A stretch of 64,000 nucleotides of DNA from Enterococcus wangshanyuanii. Its GTDB lineage: Bacteria > Bacillota > Bacilli > Lactobacillales > Enterococcaceae. This document shows positions 16,845-25,823 of this stretch, in pieces. The notes beneath the pieces are model-generated. The model was not told the DNA's origin and made no database searches. It worked only from the letters and a program-made list of their open reading frames with translations. Location of the stretch: positions 682,001-746,000 of the forward strand of contig NZ_CP021874.1 in assembly GCF_002197645.1 (NCBI RefSeq), written 5' to 3'. Numbering within the stretch: position 1 is the first letter of the stretch; every line of letters begins with the position of its first letter. The position numbers and the translations under genes were made by a program.

Positions 16845-17785
16845 TCAAACCAACGCTTCTGCAATTGTCTGATCGATCACTAATATTGTACAGCATTTAC
16901 CAACCAGCAATGGCAAAATACTTTCTGCTTTTTCCTCGCCATAGGCAATTATCATGACATCTGGCATATGCGCAAGATCCTCTACTTTGACCCCAAGCAT
17001 TCGTTTGCTGATTTCATTGTTGACTGTTTGCCCATTTTTGTCAAATAGTGACGCTACTGCATCTCCTTTAACTTCGGTGCGTTTGATCATCTGTGCTTCC
17101 TCGACATCGATATATCCTAACCTTTTCCAAGTAGAACTCTCATTTGGGTTCCCAACGCCAATAATTGCTAAATCTACATGTTTTGCCTGATCCATAGCAG
17201 TTTTGACTAGCTTGGTCTGATTTAGGACCTCAGCCAGTTCAATGCTTTCTGCAAGTGCAGGCGCATAAAAGTACTGACACCGACTATTCAATTTTTCGGC
17301 TAAACGAAAAACCAAATGGTTCGTATCAAAATACAAATGCTCACTTGAAACACCTCCGACCAAAGGACAAACATTGATTGTTGGAAATGAACAATATGGC
17401 ATTTCATCGATCATATCTGCTAATGTCGTTCCCCACGATAGTCCCACAGACATATCAGGCGACAAATGTTCTTTAAGATACATTGAGGCCGAACTGCTGA
17501 TTTCTCTTTTAATCGCTTCAGGTTGCTTTTGTTCATTTGTAGGAATAACAAGAACATCTCGTAAATCAAACTTTTTTTCCAGACGCAAACCTAATTCTAC
17601 CACATAAGCTGATTCATCTTTAATAGAAATAGATACGATTCCATTATCTTTCGCCTGTTGTAAAATTTTAGAAACCACCGGACGTGAAATGCCATCTTTT
17701 TGGCAATAACTGCTTGTGTCAGACCTTGCTCGTAATACATTGTTACGATTTTCAGCATTTTTCTTCGATTTTCACTAATCTTCAT
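16845..17785 (-). pseudogene. SorC/DeoR-type sugar-responsive regulator, frameshifted
   Basis: Two overlapping frames form one regulator. Bases 17785-17702 encode the helix-turn-helix start (MKISENRRKMLKIVTMYYEQ and LTQAVIAKK). The remainder of the HTH (DGISRPVVSKILQQAK) and the sugar-binding domain, including VGLSWGTTLADMI, the CPLVGG region and AIIGVGNP, continue in another frame to 16845. The break is at a run of five T on the plus strand (17697-17701); six would restore AKKDGISRPVVSK. SorC-family repressors bind phosphorylated sugars. It lies 2 bp downstream of the E1-beta gene and probably belongs to that operon. A sequencing error or phase variation in the homopolymer is possible. Confidence 0.82.
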
Positions 17786-17787
17786 AT

Positions 17788-18777
17788 CTAACCCTCAGTG
17801 TGTGCCATTGCTTGTTCGATCGCTCGAACTAGCGATTCGACTTGAGGCGTTGCTTTCGTTTCAAGTGATTTTTGTGCCGGCATCGGAACAAATTCTCCAC
17901 CTAAACGAATGATTGGTGCAGCAAGCTTAGTTGCTAAATCAGACTCAGCAATAACAGCAGTCAATTCTGCACTGAACCCACTATTTTTAACAGCCTCAGT
18001 AGCCACGATCACTCGTTTTGTTTTCGCAGCGGACTGGAGCAATGTTTGCGTGTCTAAAGGAACCAAAGTTCTCGGGTCGACAACTTCAACGGAGATTTCT
18101 TTTTCTTTGACAATTGCTGCTGCCTGTAATGCTTTATCAACCATAATCCCAGTGGCTATGATCGTAACATCTGTCCCGGCAAGTTTGATATCAGCTTCAC
18201 CAAGAGGTAAATCATACGTATTTTCCGGAACCTCACCACTTGTTCGATATAGCAATTTATGTTCATAAAACATCACTGGATTATTATCTTTGATTGCGGC
18301 ATGTAGTAATCCTTTTGCATCATATGCGTTTGATGGCTGCACAACTTTTAAGCCTGGAATATGCGCCATCCAATTTTCTAAGCTTTGAGAATGCTGGGCA
18401 CCTGCTCCTGTTCCTGATCCTGCCGCAGTCCGCATGACTAATGGAACACTTGCCTTTCCACCATACATATAGTGGATTTTTGCCGCTTGGTTGACTAATT
18501 GATCCATAGCTACAGTGATGAAGTCTGAAAACTGCAACTCCATTATCGGCCGCATACCTGTCATGGCCGCACCTACAGCTGCTCCAGCAATCGCACTTTC
18601 AGAGATAGGCGTATCTCGAACCCGTTGTGTACCATATTTTTCCTGCAGGCCTTGGGTTGCACCAAATCCACCACCATAAATACCAATATCTTCACCTAAA
18701 AGAAACACACGCTCATCTTGAGCTAATGCTTCATCTAGTGCTTCATTGATTGCTTGTAAGTAAGTGATTGTCCTCAT
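17788..18777 (-). CDS. thiamine-diphosphate 2-oxo acid/acetoin dehydrogenase E1 beta subunit
   Basis: The transketolase-like E1-beta, 329 residues (MRTITYLQAINEALDEAL). It shows the LLGEDIGIYGGGFGATQGL loop, the DTPISESAIAGAAVG segment, ELQFSDFITVAMDQLVNQAAK and the C-terminal VVDPRTLVPLD block of PdhB/AcoB-type proteins. Its ATG overlaps the E1-alpha stop (ATGA, 18774-18777). It pairs with E1-alpha to form the ThDP-dependent decarboxylase. No E2 or E3 gene follows, which is unusual. Sequence alone does not separate pyruvate, acetoin or branched-chain substrates. Confidence 0.93.
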   Translation of the reverse strand: MRTITYLQAINEALDEALAQDERVFLLGEDIGIYGGGFGATQGLQEKYGTQRVRDTPISESAIAGAAVGAAMTGMRPIMELQFSDFITVAMDQLVNQAAKIHYMYGGKASVPLVMRTAAGSGTGAGAQHSQSLENWMAHIPGLKVVQPSNAYDAKGLLHAAIKDNNPVMFYEHKLLYRTSGEVPENTYDLPLGEADIKLAGTDVTIIATGIMVDKALQAAAIVKEKEISVEVVDPRTLVPLDTQTLLQSAAKTKRVIVATEAVKNSGFSAELTAVIAESDLATKLAAPIIRLGGEFVPMPAQKSLETKATPQVESLVRAIEQAMAHTEG

Positions 18778-19772
18778 TTATTTTCCTCCGCGTAAACATG
18801 TGTCCAAAGATCAGCACTTGTGGGTTCTTCATCTTGTTTCACTGAAGCGATCAATTCAGCAAATTCGTTTCTGATCGACTCTTCTAATAAACGAATATCC
18901 TCTGGAGTCAGTTGATTTTGCTGAATCAGTTTTGTTTCCAGACGGACGATTGGGTCATTATATTTTTGCCACTGGCGACATTCTGCCTCTGAGCGATACA
19001 TCAGCTTATCCGATTTTGAATGACCTTTATGTCTATAAGTTAAGGCTTCGATAAGTGTGGGACCACCGCCATTTCTTGCCTTTTCAACTGCTTTCCCCAC
19101 AGTTTGAGCAACCTCGTCCAGATCGTTCCCATCGATTGTAATACCTTCGATGCCATAGCTTTTCCCACGTTCAGAAAGTTGATCGATATTGACCATCTGT
19201 TCAATTGAACTACTCATCCCATATTGATTATTTTCAATAAAATAGATTACTGGCAATTGCCAAATAGATGCTAGATTCAGCGCTTCGTGAAAACTGCCTT
19301 CATTCGTTGCGCCATCGCCAGCATAACATAGCACTACTTGATTCGACCCTTGCATTTGCGCACTAAGAGCCGCTCCTGCCGCAATCGGGAAACCAGCTCC
19401 AACGATTCCATTTGAACCTAAGTTACCAACATCCAGATCAGCGATATGCATGCTGCCGCCTTTCCCTTCGTTGGTACCAGTTTTTTTCCCTAACATTTCA
19501 GCGAACATTGCACGGACATCTGTTCCTTTTGCAATACAGTGTCCATGATTTCTATGTGTAGATACAATCCAATCATTTTGATCAAGCATGCCCGCTCCAC
19601 CGACAGCTGTTGCTTCCTGGCCAATACACAGATGCATCGTTCCATAAAGCTCTCCTTCATCAAAAAGCTGCTGGATCATTTCTTCAAATATGCGAATTTC
19701 CCACATTTTTTTTAAGCCAGAAATATTATCGAGTTGCTTATTTGCTTCCGCAAGATCTATCTTCGAATTCAT
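18774..19772 (-). CDS. thiamine-diphosphate 2-oxo acid/acetoin dehydrogenase E1 alpha subunit
   Basis: E1-alpha, 332 residues, with a strong AAGGAG ribosome site. The ThDP motif GDGATNEGSFHEALN (about 167-181) with the following FIENNQYGMSS is intact, as are HRNHGHCIAKG and RHKGHSKSD. The PDH-type phosphorylation loop is short, and overall length and motifs resemble AcoA-type acetoin dehydrogenase as much as PdhA. It heads an operon E1-alpha, E1-beta and the frameshifted SorC regulator. It is divergent from the zinc-ribbon/lipL pair, which makes the lipoylated partner of such complexes possible. Confidence 0.93.
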   Translation of the reverse strand: MNSKIDLAEANKQLDNISGLKKMWEIRIFEEMIQQLFDEGELYGTMHLCIGQEATAVGGAGMLDQNDWIVSTHRNHGHCIAKGTDVRAMFAEMLGKKTGTNEGKGGSMHIADLDVGNLGSNGIVGAGFPIAAGAALSAQMQGSNQVVLCYAGDGATNEGSFHEALNLASIWQLPVIYFIENNQYGMSSSIEQMVNIDQLSERGKSYGIEGITIDGNDLDEVAQTVGKAVEKARNGGGPTLIEALTYRHKGHSKSDKLMYRSEAECRQWQKYNDPIVRLETKLIQQNQLTPEDIRLLEESIRNEFAELIASVKQDEEPTSADLWTHVYAEENK

Positions 19773-19938
19773 GTACTCGCTCCTTTACAATTGTTCCTCT
19801 TCAAATCATATGTAAATATACTATAGTTTTTCTGCTTCAATAGCAAGATTTTCTCCATCTTTTTTTGATTTCTTTAAGATTTTTCAACTTTAGTTATTAT
19901 TTATCCACAATGAGGCATGATTTTTCGCTTAAATCGTA

Positions 19939-19944
19939 TATAAT
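19939..19944 (+). promoter_or_regulatory. -10 element for the zinc-ribbon/lipL operon
   Basis: TATAAT lies 22 bp before the ATG at 19966, inside CGTATATAATAGATAATGG. No convincing -35 element is visible, only AT-rich sequence. Confidence 0.45.
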
Positions 19945-19965
19945 AGATAATGGAGGTGTATAAAG

Positions 19966-20325
19966 ATGTTATTTCACGATGAAAAAGCAATGCTCTTTTG
20001 TATGCATTGCCAAAAAGAAACACTACATGATATTCAGTATATGAATGAAATCATTTCCAGCATCGAGTGTGATGAATGCCACAACCAGATGAGTATCGAC
20101 ATCGATGCAATGAATCAATTTTATCATTATTTATACGAACGCTTAGTCTCAAAGCCCGGTCGCTTAACAGAAGAAGCCCGACAAGATTTCAGCAAATTTC
20201 TCGCAACGATGCCAATGCGTATTATCAGCAAGCCGATGCGGTTTACAAATGAATACAACCAAATGAATAAGGAAGTCAAGGATTATGTCTCTCGAGTGAA
20301 GCAGGATGATGATGCAGATGAATGA
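19966..20325 (+). CDS. zinc-ribbon-containing hypothetical protein
   Basis: 119 residues. Two CxxC pairs (CMHC near 12-15 and CDEC near 35-38) define a probable zinc ribbon. The rest is helical and charged and ends DDDADE. The stop overlaps the lipL start region, so the two genes are translationally coupled. A GGAGG ribosome site supports the start. I recognise no named family; the role may relate to lipL or to RNA/protein binding, but nothing shows it. Confidence 0.8.
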   Translation: MLFHDEKAMLFCMHCQKETLHDIQYMNEIISSIECDECHNQMSIDIDAMNQFYHYLYERLVSKPGRLTEEARQDFSKFLATMPMRIISKPMRFTNEYNQMNKEVKDYVSRVKQDDDADE

Positions 20326-21166
20326 TTTAGAATGGTTCCCTCATTTCGATTCTGTCTATCTATATGATCAACAGTGCTTAACCGAAAAAGATTACTTTTT
20401 GCCCTTTGCATTAACTGATGTTTTAACAACCTTTGCAGGAATCAATCAGCAACCGATCATCCACTTTTGGCAGTTAGATCAAGCGATGATTCTCGGGATG
20501 AAGGATACTCGTGTCACAGATCTTTCTGCAGGTCTAACCTCTTTAAGAAAGGCCGGATATAATTCTATTGTTCGCAATGCTGGCGGCCTAGGCGTTATTG
20601 CTGATAAAGGAGTCTTAAATGTTTCGCTGATTTTACCCAATACCTCCGATAAAAAGCTGAGCATCGATCAAGGCTACACCCTGATGTGGGAATGGATAAA
20701 ACATACATTTGAGAATACTTCTCACAAAATCAACGCTTTTGAAGTAACAGAATCTTATTGTCCAGGCACCTTTGATTTAAGTATTGATGGAAAAAAATTT
20801 GCGGGAATTGCGCAACGCCGCGTCAAAAATGGTATTTCTGTCATGATTTATTTAAGTGTAAATGGGGATCAACAAAAACGCAGCGAAAGTGTTCGTGATT
20901 TTTACAAAGCAAGCCTAGGTACAGACTTCGGCAAAAATGGTTATCCGCCAGTCAATCCAGACGTCATGGCAAATTTGGAAGACTTACTTCAGACCAAACT
21001 CTCTGTTAGTGATGTCAAAAGGCAACTGCTTGGTACACTAATCTCGAAAAACAAGATTACAGTAAATGACCAAGCTCTTTCCGCTTTGTTTCAAACAGAG
21101 TGGTTCATTACTGAAACAGACAAGCAACTCGAGAAAATGAAACAGCGCAATCAACTCTTACGTTGA
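20312..21166 (+). CDS. lipL: octanoyl/lipoyl amidotransferase (LipL-type)
   Basis: A member of the lipoate/biotin ligase fold that transfers octanoyl or lipoyl groups from GcvH to E2 domains. It has the R-N-A-G-G-L-G-V motif (86-93, counting from the methionine at 20318), VLNVSLI, and ESYCPGTFDLSIDGKKFAG with catalytic C148, matching LipL (YwfL) where the cysteine is near 150. True LplA ligases lack that cysteine. Several ATG codons cluster here (20306, 20309, 20312, 20318). AGCAGGA precedes 20312 by 5 nt, so that start is my choice, but it is uncertain by a few codons. It is coupled to the zinc-ribbon gene and divergent from the E1 genes. Confidence 0.87.
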   Translation: MQMNDLEWFPHFDSVYLYDQQCLTEKDYFLPFALTDVLTTFAGINQQPIIHFWQLDQAMILGMKDTRVTDLSAGLTSLRKAGYNSIVRNAGGLGVIADKGVLNVSLILPNTSDKKLSIDQGYTLMWEWIKHTFENTSHKINAFEVTESYCPGTFDLSIDGKKFAGIAQRRVKNGISVMIYLSVNGDQQKRSESVRDFYKASLGTDFGKNGYPPVNPDVMANLEDLLQTKLSVSDVKRQLLGTLISKNKITVNDQALSALFQTEWFITETDKQLEKMKQRNQLLR

Positions 21167-21232
21167 TTTGTTCAAAAATAATTTGAGAGTGTAATAAAGC
21201 TGAAAATAAGTTTTGTTTTGCACTCTAATACT

Positions 21233-21457
21233 CAATAAACGATGGAAGCAGAAGTAGTTCCTTCGAAAATAAGCTGAAATTGCTGTAAAACACAATGAGA
21301 AACGAGTCGATGCTTTCTCGTCAAAAAAACATTGCAGATAAACAGTGTCGTACAGCACAAACTTCACTTTGTTCCGATCACATCAATCTCTAAGTATCAA
21401 TATTACTAAGTATTGACGGATTCGGTTCTCGAAGATCGATACTTCTGTCCCATCCTC
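21233..21457 (-). repeat. dispersed intergenic repeat, long copy
   Basis: The plus strand begins AATAAACGATGGAAGCAGAA and ends ACTTCTGTCCCATCC. It is the inverted form of the shorter element at 29177-29244, with about 150 bp of extra internal sequence. The gap 21167-21474 contains this and a hairpin (GAGTG...CACTC, 21185-21215) that may terminate lipL, and no gene. Confidence 0.65.
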
Positions 21458-21474
21458 ACTAAAGGAGTGAACAG

Positions 21475-22845
21475 ATGCCAACCCCTTATAAATATCAAAT
21501 TTTACCAATCGAAAAAGTTTTTCGTGACCCTGTTCATAACTATATCCATGTTCAACATCAGGTGATCCTAGATCTGATCAATTCTGCAGAAGTCCAACGT
21601 CTACGTCGAATCAAGCAACTTGGTACTTCATCCTTTACGTTTCACGGTGCAGAACATAGTCGTTTTGCTCATTCATTGGGCGTCTATGAGATCACACGCA
21701 GAATCTGTGACATTTTCCAGAGAAATTACTCAGCAGAACGTTTAGGCGATGAAGGTTGGGATGATAATGAACGCTTAGTGGCACTTTGTGCTGCTCTGTT
21801 GCATGATGTCGGCCACGGTCCCTACTCTCATACTTTTGAACATATTTTTAAAACAGATCACGAAGCAATTACCGTAGAAATCATTACTTCACCTGAAACA
21901 GAGGTTTTCCAAATATTGAATCGCGTTTCAGCTGATTTTCCAGATAAGGTTGCTAGTGTCATCAAGAAGACTTATCCTAATCCTCAGGTCGTTCAAATGA
22001 TTTCAAGCCAAATCGACGCTGATCGTATGGATTATCTTCTTCGTGACGCCTATTTTACAGGAACAGAATATGGTACATTTGACTTAACTAGAATTTTACG
22101 CGTGATTCGTCCGTATAAAAATGGTTTAGCCTTTGCAATGAATGGTATGCATGCCGTTGAAGACTATATCGTCAGTCGTTATCAAATGTATGTGCAAGTA
22201 TACTTCCACCCTGTTTCCCGTGGTATGGAAGTAATTTTAGATCACTTACTCAATCGAGCAAAAGAACTATATGAAGAAGCACCAGATGATTACCAGCTAC
22301 ACTCACAGTTACTGGTTCCTTTCTTTAAAGGAAATTACTCATTGCAGGATTATTTAAAATTAGACGATGGAGTTTTAAACACTTACTTTACTCAGTGGAC
22401 ATCATTGCCGGATCCTATTCTGACAGATTTAGCGAATCGATTTTTGATTCGTAAACCACTCAAATCAGCAACTTTTTCGGGAAACCGTGATTCTGTTACA
22501 ATCAGGCACTTAAAGGCATTGATCGAAAAAGTCGGTTATAATCCCAAATATTATACAGCGATCAACTCAAGCTATGATCTACCTTATGATTTTTATCGTC
22601 CGGAAAAACATAGCCATCGCACTCAAATTGAGATTATGCAAAAAGATGGTACTTTAGTCGAGTTATCAAAAGTGAGTCATTTGGTTGCTGCTTTAGCTGG
22701 CCAAACCCAAATCGATGAACGCTTTTTCTTTCCTAAAGAAATGATCGATCCAAAAAGACAGCAACATTTTGATTTATTCGATGATACGTATCGTGAATTT
22801 GCGGCCTACATTCATAACGGCGCATTAGTTGAAGGCAAACAGTAA
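21475..22845 (+). CDS. HD-domain dNTP triphosphohydrolase (EF1143-like)
   Basis: 456 residues. The metal and catalytic residues fall at H66 (HSRFAHS), H110-D111 (LLHDVGHG) and D183 (DADRMDY), exactly the numbering of the structurally studied E. faecalis EF1143 dNTPase. That enzyme is a tetrameric HD protein that hydrolyses dNTPs to the nucleoside and triphosphate and is controlled by nucleotide effectors. The start at 21475 follows AAAGGAG. A HAD phosphatase gene follows by 25 bp, probably the same operon. Confidence 0.93.
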   Translation: MPTPYKYQILPIEKVFRDPVHNYIHVQHQVILDLINSAEVQRLRRIKQLGTSSFTFHGAEHSRFAHSLGVYEITRRICDIFQRNYSAERLGDEGWDDNERLVALCAALLHDVGHGPYSHTFEHIFKTDHEAITVEIITSPETEVFQILNRVSADFPDKVASVIKKTYPNPQVVQMISSQIDADRMDYLLRDAYFTGTEYGTFDLTRILRVIRPYKNGLAFAMNGMHAVEDYIVSRYQMYVQVYFHPVSRGMEVILDHLLNRAKELYEEAPDDYQLHSQLLVPFFKGNYSLQDYLKLDDGVLNTYFTQWTSLPDPILTDLANRFLIRKPLKSATFSGNRDSVTIRHLKALIEKVGYNPKYYTAINSSYDLPYDFYRPEKHSHRTQIEIMQKDGTLVELSKVSHLVAALAGQTQIDERFFFPKEMIDPKRQQHFDLFDDTYREFAAYIHNGALVEGKQ

Positions 22846-22870
22846 AAAAAGATAGATACAGGAGGAAGCT

Positions 22871-23677
22871 ATGTCAGTCAAATTAGTAGCAATAGATATT
22901 GATGGAACATTACTTGATTCAAACAGAAAGATTACACCCAAAGTGAAAGAAACGCTTCAAAAAGCCAATAAAAAAGGCATTTACATTGTTCTTTGTACTG
23001 GTCGTCCCTTGCCTGGTGTAAAGGATCAGTTAACTGAATTAGATTTATATGGTGATAATGATTATGTTATTACTTATAATGGTTCCTTAGTTCAAGCAAC
23101 CAAAACAAATAAAATTATTTCTGAGTATTCCTTAAGTCATGATGACTTTTTAGAAATCGAATTAATGTCTCGAAAAGTTGGTACTCATCTGCATACGATC
23201 GATGATAAAGCGATTTATACTGCAAATCGTGATATCGGAAAATATACTGTTCACGAAGCATATTTAGTTGATATGCCTTTAAAATATCGTACAGTTGAGG
23301 AAATGACTCCTGATTTGTCGATCATTAAAATGATGATGATCGATGAACCGGAGATTCTAGATAAAGCAATCAGTCAGCTGCCAGAAGAATTTTCCAATAA
23401 ATATACAACGGTCAAAAGTACTGACTTTTATTATGAGATTTTAAACAAGGAAGCTAGTAAAGGAAATGCATTAGCGAAATTAGCCGATCATTTAGGAATC
23501 AAACAATCCGAGGTCATGGCGATTGGCGATAATGAAAATGATTTATCTATGATCGAATATGCCGGAATCGGTGTAGCGATGGGTAATGCAACTGAAAATG
23601 TCAAACAAGCAGCAGATGTTCACACCAGCAGTAACGATGAAGATGGTGTTGCTGAAGTATTATTGAAATATTTATAA
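22871..23677 (+). CDS. Cof-type HAD-IIB sugar phosphatase
   Basis: 268 residues. HAD motif I is DIDGTLLDS (8-16), motif II is in CTGRP, and the C-terminal GDNENDLSMIEYAGIGVAMGN gives motif IV. The C2B cap is intermediate between I and IV. The YidA/Cof group dephosphorylates sugar phosphates and similar small substrates, usually broadly. Its AGGAGG ribosome site lies 25 bp after the dNTPase, so it is probably cotranscribed. The substrate cannot be told from the sequence. Confidence 0.9.
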   Translation: MSVKLVAIDIDGTLLDSNRKITPKVKETLQKANKKGIYIVLCTGRPLPGVKDQLTELDLYGDNDYVITYNGSLVQATKTNKIISEYSLSHDDFLEIELMSRKVGTHLHTIDDKAIYTANRDIGKYTVHEAYLVDMPLKYRTVEEMTPDLSIIKMMMIDEPEILDKAISQLPEEFSNKYTTVKSTDFYYEILNKEASKGNALAKLADHLGIKQSEVMAIGDNENDLSMIEYAGIGVAMGNATENVKQAADVHTSSNDEDGVAEVLLKYL

Positions 23678-23683
23678 GAAATA

Positions 23684-23725
23684 AAAGAGCAGGCCGTAAC
23701 TCGTAGAGTTATGTGCCTGCTCTTT
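23684..23725 (+). terminator. terminator after the HAD phosphatase
   Basis: Outer stem AAAGAGCAGGC / GCCTGCTCTTT and inner stem GTAACTC / GAGTTAT, then T-rich. It shares the inner GTAACTC...GAGTTAT arm with the terminator at 29251-29291. Confidence 0.85.
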
Positions 23726-23765
23726 TAAAAACGAATAAATGCTTGAAGACTTTTAAACCAGTCGA

Positions 23766-24215
23766 TTATTTTGACAAATTTTCTTGCCATTTTTTTACTG
23801 CCCATTTATGACTACCGCGTTTCAGTTGAGCGATTCCCTCTTCTACACCGATCCACTGAATCCCATTTGTTTTTTCTAAAGGATCACAAATTTGTTTCCA
23901 AGCATCTGCAACAAAAAAATAGCCAGGATTGTAGTAATCTGTACTGCGATGTCTTGAATGGAAATATTCATCAGCTTGTCCCAAGTATGAACCGATAACA
24001 ACTTCAATCCCCAACTCTTCAATCATCTCACGATCTATCGCCTCTTCTTTGGTTTCCCCTTGTTCAATTTCTCCGCCTGGTAAAAAATAGGCCCCATTTG
24101 GTGCTTGGATTAAAACAATCTCACTATTATTATTTCTGGAAACAATAATATAAGCACCCAACCTTTTTTTATAAACCAATTTTTCCGATTTTTCACCGAA
24201 CGACGGTGTTTTCAT
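23766..24215 (-). CDS. Nudix hydrolase
   Basis: 149 residues; start ATG 24215 (MKTPSFGEKSEKLVYKKRLG) with GGGAG 8 nt upstream, rather than a longer in-frame start at 24272. The Nudix box is intact: GGEIEQGETKEEAIDREMIE followed by ELGIEV, giving the metal-binding REXXEE core. The relatives hydrolyse nucleoside-diphosphate derivatives, commonly as sanitising or signalling enzymes. The substrate is unknown. It is convergent with the HAD phosphatase gene and a solitary unit. Confidence 0.9.
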   Translation of the reverse strand: MKTPSFGEKSEKLVYKKRLGAYIIVSRNNNSEIVLIQAPNGAYFLPGGEIEQGETKEEAIDREMIEELGIEVVIGSYLGQADEYFHSRHRSTDYYNPGYFFVADAWKQICDPLEKTNGIQWIGVEEGIAQLKRGSHKWAVKKWQENLSK

Positions 24216-24379
24216 ACAAACAACTCCCTTTTCGTTTAAGTCAATTTTACATGAGAATTTTCTAATGAACAAGTATTATCTAATCTTTTCAATCACAAAT
24301 CGAGTAATGTTTGTGCTACTATAAGAATGTCAGTAGATTTTTCTACGATAGTTTTATATTTGAAAGGATGATCCCTCAT

Positions 24380-24754
24380 ATGAAAATGGCCCATACTTGT
24401 GTACGTGTCAAAGATTTAGAAGCATCTCTAGAATTTTACCAAAAAGCTTTCAATTTTGAAGAAAGTCGCCGTCGTGATTTTCCAGAAAATAAATTTACAT
24501 TAGTCTACCTAACCCTTCCTGGTGATGGATATGAACTTGAATTAACGTATAATTACGATCACGAAGCATATGATTTAGGCGATGGCTATGGTCATATCGC
24601 TATTAGCACAGATGAAATTGAAAAATTACATGAAGAACAAAAAGATGCTGGTTTTAATGTGACTGACATGAAAGGCTTGCCTGGCACTCCTCCATCGTAT
24701 TATTTTATTACTGATCCAGATGGGTATAAAATCGAAGTCATTCGAGCTCGTTAA
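24380..24754 (+). CDS. gloA: lactoylglutathione lyase (glyoxalase I, VOC fold)
   Basis: 124 residues with two beta-alpha-beta-beta-beta repeats. Likely metal ligands are H5 (MKMAHTCVRV), the glutamate in DGYELELTYN, the histidine in GYGHIAIS and the glutamate in YKIEVI. The family converts the hemithioacetal of methylglyoxal and a thiol into S-lactoyl-thiol. The ATG at 24380 is chosen for its fit to the family start; AAAGGA is about 11 nt upstream. It has a strong terminator of its own. Confidence 0.92.
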   Translation: MKMAHTCVRVKDLEASLEFYQKAFNFEESRRRDFPENKFTLVYLTLPGDGYELELTYNYDHEAYDLGDGYGHIAISTDEIEKLHEEQKDAGFNVTDMKGLPGTPPSYYFITDPDGYKIEVIRAR

Positions 24755-24775
24755 TCAATAAAAAAGATGAAATAA

Positions 24776-24820
24776 CAGTCACTTAGGTTCGATCAGTTGC
24801 TGCAAAATTCACGAAGAACC
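24776..24820 (+). repeat. 3'-UTR structured element (copy 1)
   Basis: Begins CAGTCACTTAGGTTC and ends GAACC, with GGTTC/GAACC pairing. About 29 bases align with 41374-41402, and the second copy pairs AGTTC/GAACT. It lies between gloA and its terminator. Confidence 0.55.
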
Positions 24821-24850
24821 AGACTTTTGGCAACTGTTTATTAAGAGTGA

Positions 24851-24891
24851 GTGTCTGAAACGAAACTGTTCTTTAGTTTTGTCTTGGACAC
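24851..24891 (+). terminator. terminator of gloA
   Basis: 17-nt arms GTGTCTGAAACGAAACT / AGTTTTGTCTTGGACAC followed by TTTTTT. It belongs to the ACAAAACT/AGTTTTGT hairpin group. Confidence 0.85.
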
Positions 24892-24979
24892 TTTTTTAAT
24901 TGTACCTAAAACCGTTTCTATTCTTTTTTTGAGAAAGAATGATAAACTATTGCTACACGATAATAAAGGATGTGTTTAT

Positions 24980-25699
24980 ATGCAACAAATAATAGGCATT
25001 GCCGCTAACCAAATTATTCAACACGTTGATGTATTTCATGGAAATCATGTAACGTATACTCCGCAAGGGTTTGTGACTGCTGTGCAGCAAGCAAACGGAT
25101 TACCGCTAGTATTACCGATTGGATCAAAGGAATCAGCAAAAGTATATATTGAAAAAATCGACAAATTATTATTAGCTGGCGGACAAGACATCTCTCCTGA
25201 CCTGTTTGGTGAAGAACCTCACCCAAAGCTTGAAGAAACTAACCGAAACCGTGATCTTTTTGAACTTGCATTGATCGATGAAGCACTCAAACAACAAAAA
25301 CCAATCTTTGCCGTTTGTCGCGGCATGCAATTACTCAATGTCGCTTTAGGCGGAACGTTGTACCAAGATCTCTCATTATATCCAGATTGGAAAGTCAAGC
25401 ATGTTCAACAACCAACACAACCACAGTTCGCGACGCATGATGTAAACATAGAAAAAGATAGCGCTCTCTATCAACTTTTCGGAGCAAAAGCTCGGGTCAA
25501 TTCTTACCATCATCAAGCGATCCACACATTAGCTGATACATTGAAGGTCAGTGCTACTTCTACTGACGGACTGATAGAAGGCATTGAATCTCTTGATCCT
25601 GTACAACGTATCTTAGGTGTTCAGTGGCATCCTGAGCTACGATTTGAAGCTGAAACAAGCGAGTTTAATTTGTTCAACTATTTTGTCAATAATCTGTAG
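24980..25699 (+). CDS. class I glutamine amidotransferase-like hydrolase (peptidase C26, PuuD-like)
   Basis: 239 residues; start ATG 24980 with AAAGGATG upstream. Nucleophile C113 (FAVCRGMQLLNVALGG) and the later GVQWHPE histidine-glutamate pair complete the triad. LAGGQDISPDLFGEE near 65-79 is typical of gamma-glutamyl-GABA hydrolase (PuuD) and related enzymes. The natural substrate is probably a gamma-glutamyl compound. There are no polyamine genes nearby. The 224-bp gap before it holds the gloA terminator and the structured element. Confidence 0.9.
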   Translation: MQQIIGIAANQIIQHVDVFHGNHVTYTPQGFVTAVQQANGLPLVLPIGSKESAKVYIEKIDKLLLAGGQDISPDLFGEEPHPKLEETNRNRDLFELALIDEALKQQKPIFAVCRGMQLLNVALGGTLYQDLSLYPDWKVKHVQQPTQPQFATHDVNIEKDSALYQLFGAKARVNSYHHQAIHTLADTLKVSATSTDGLIEGIESLDPVQRILGVQWHPELRFEAETSEFNLFNYFVNNL

Positions 25700-25755
25700 A
25701 CTTGAATAGGGACAAGATAGTTTACATCCAAAGGTATTATTTTTCGGATATAAAG

Positions 25756-25790
25756 CACGGAGCAAAACGTATATTACGTTTTGCTCCGTG
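25756..25790 (+). terminator. terminator of the amidotransferase gene
   Basis: Perfect 15-bp stem CACGGAGCAAAACGT / ACGTTTTGCTCCGTG, then TTCTTTT. It lies between convergent genes. Confidence 0.85.
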
Positions 25791-25823
25791 TTCTTTTATC
25801 TTATTGTTAATTTTCGTTGCAAG

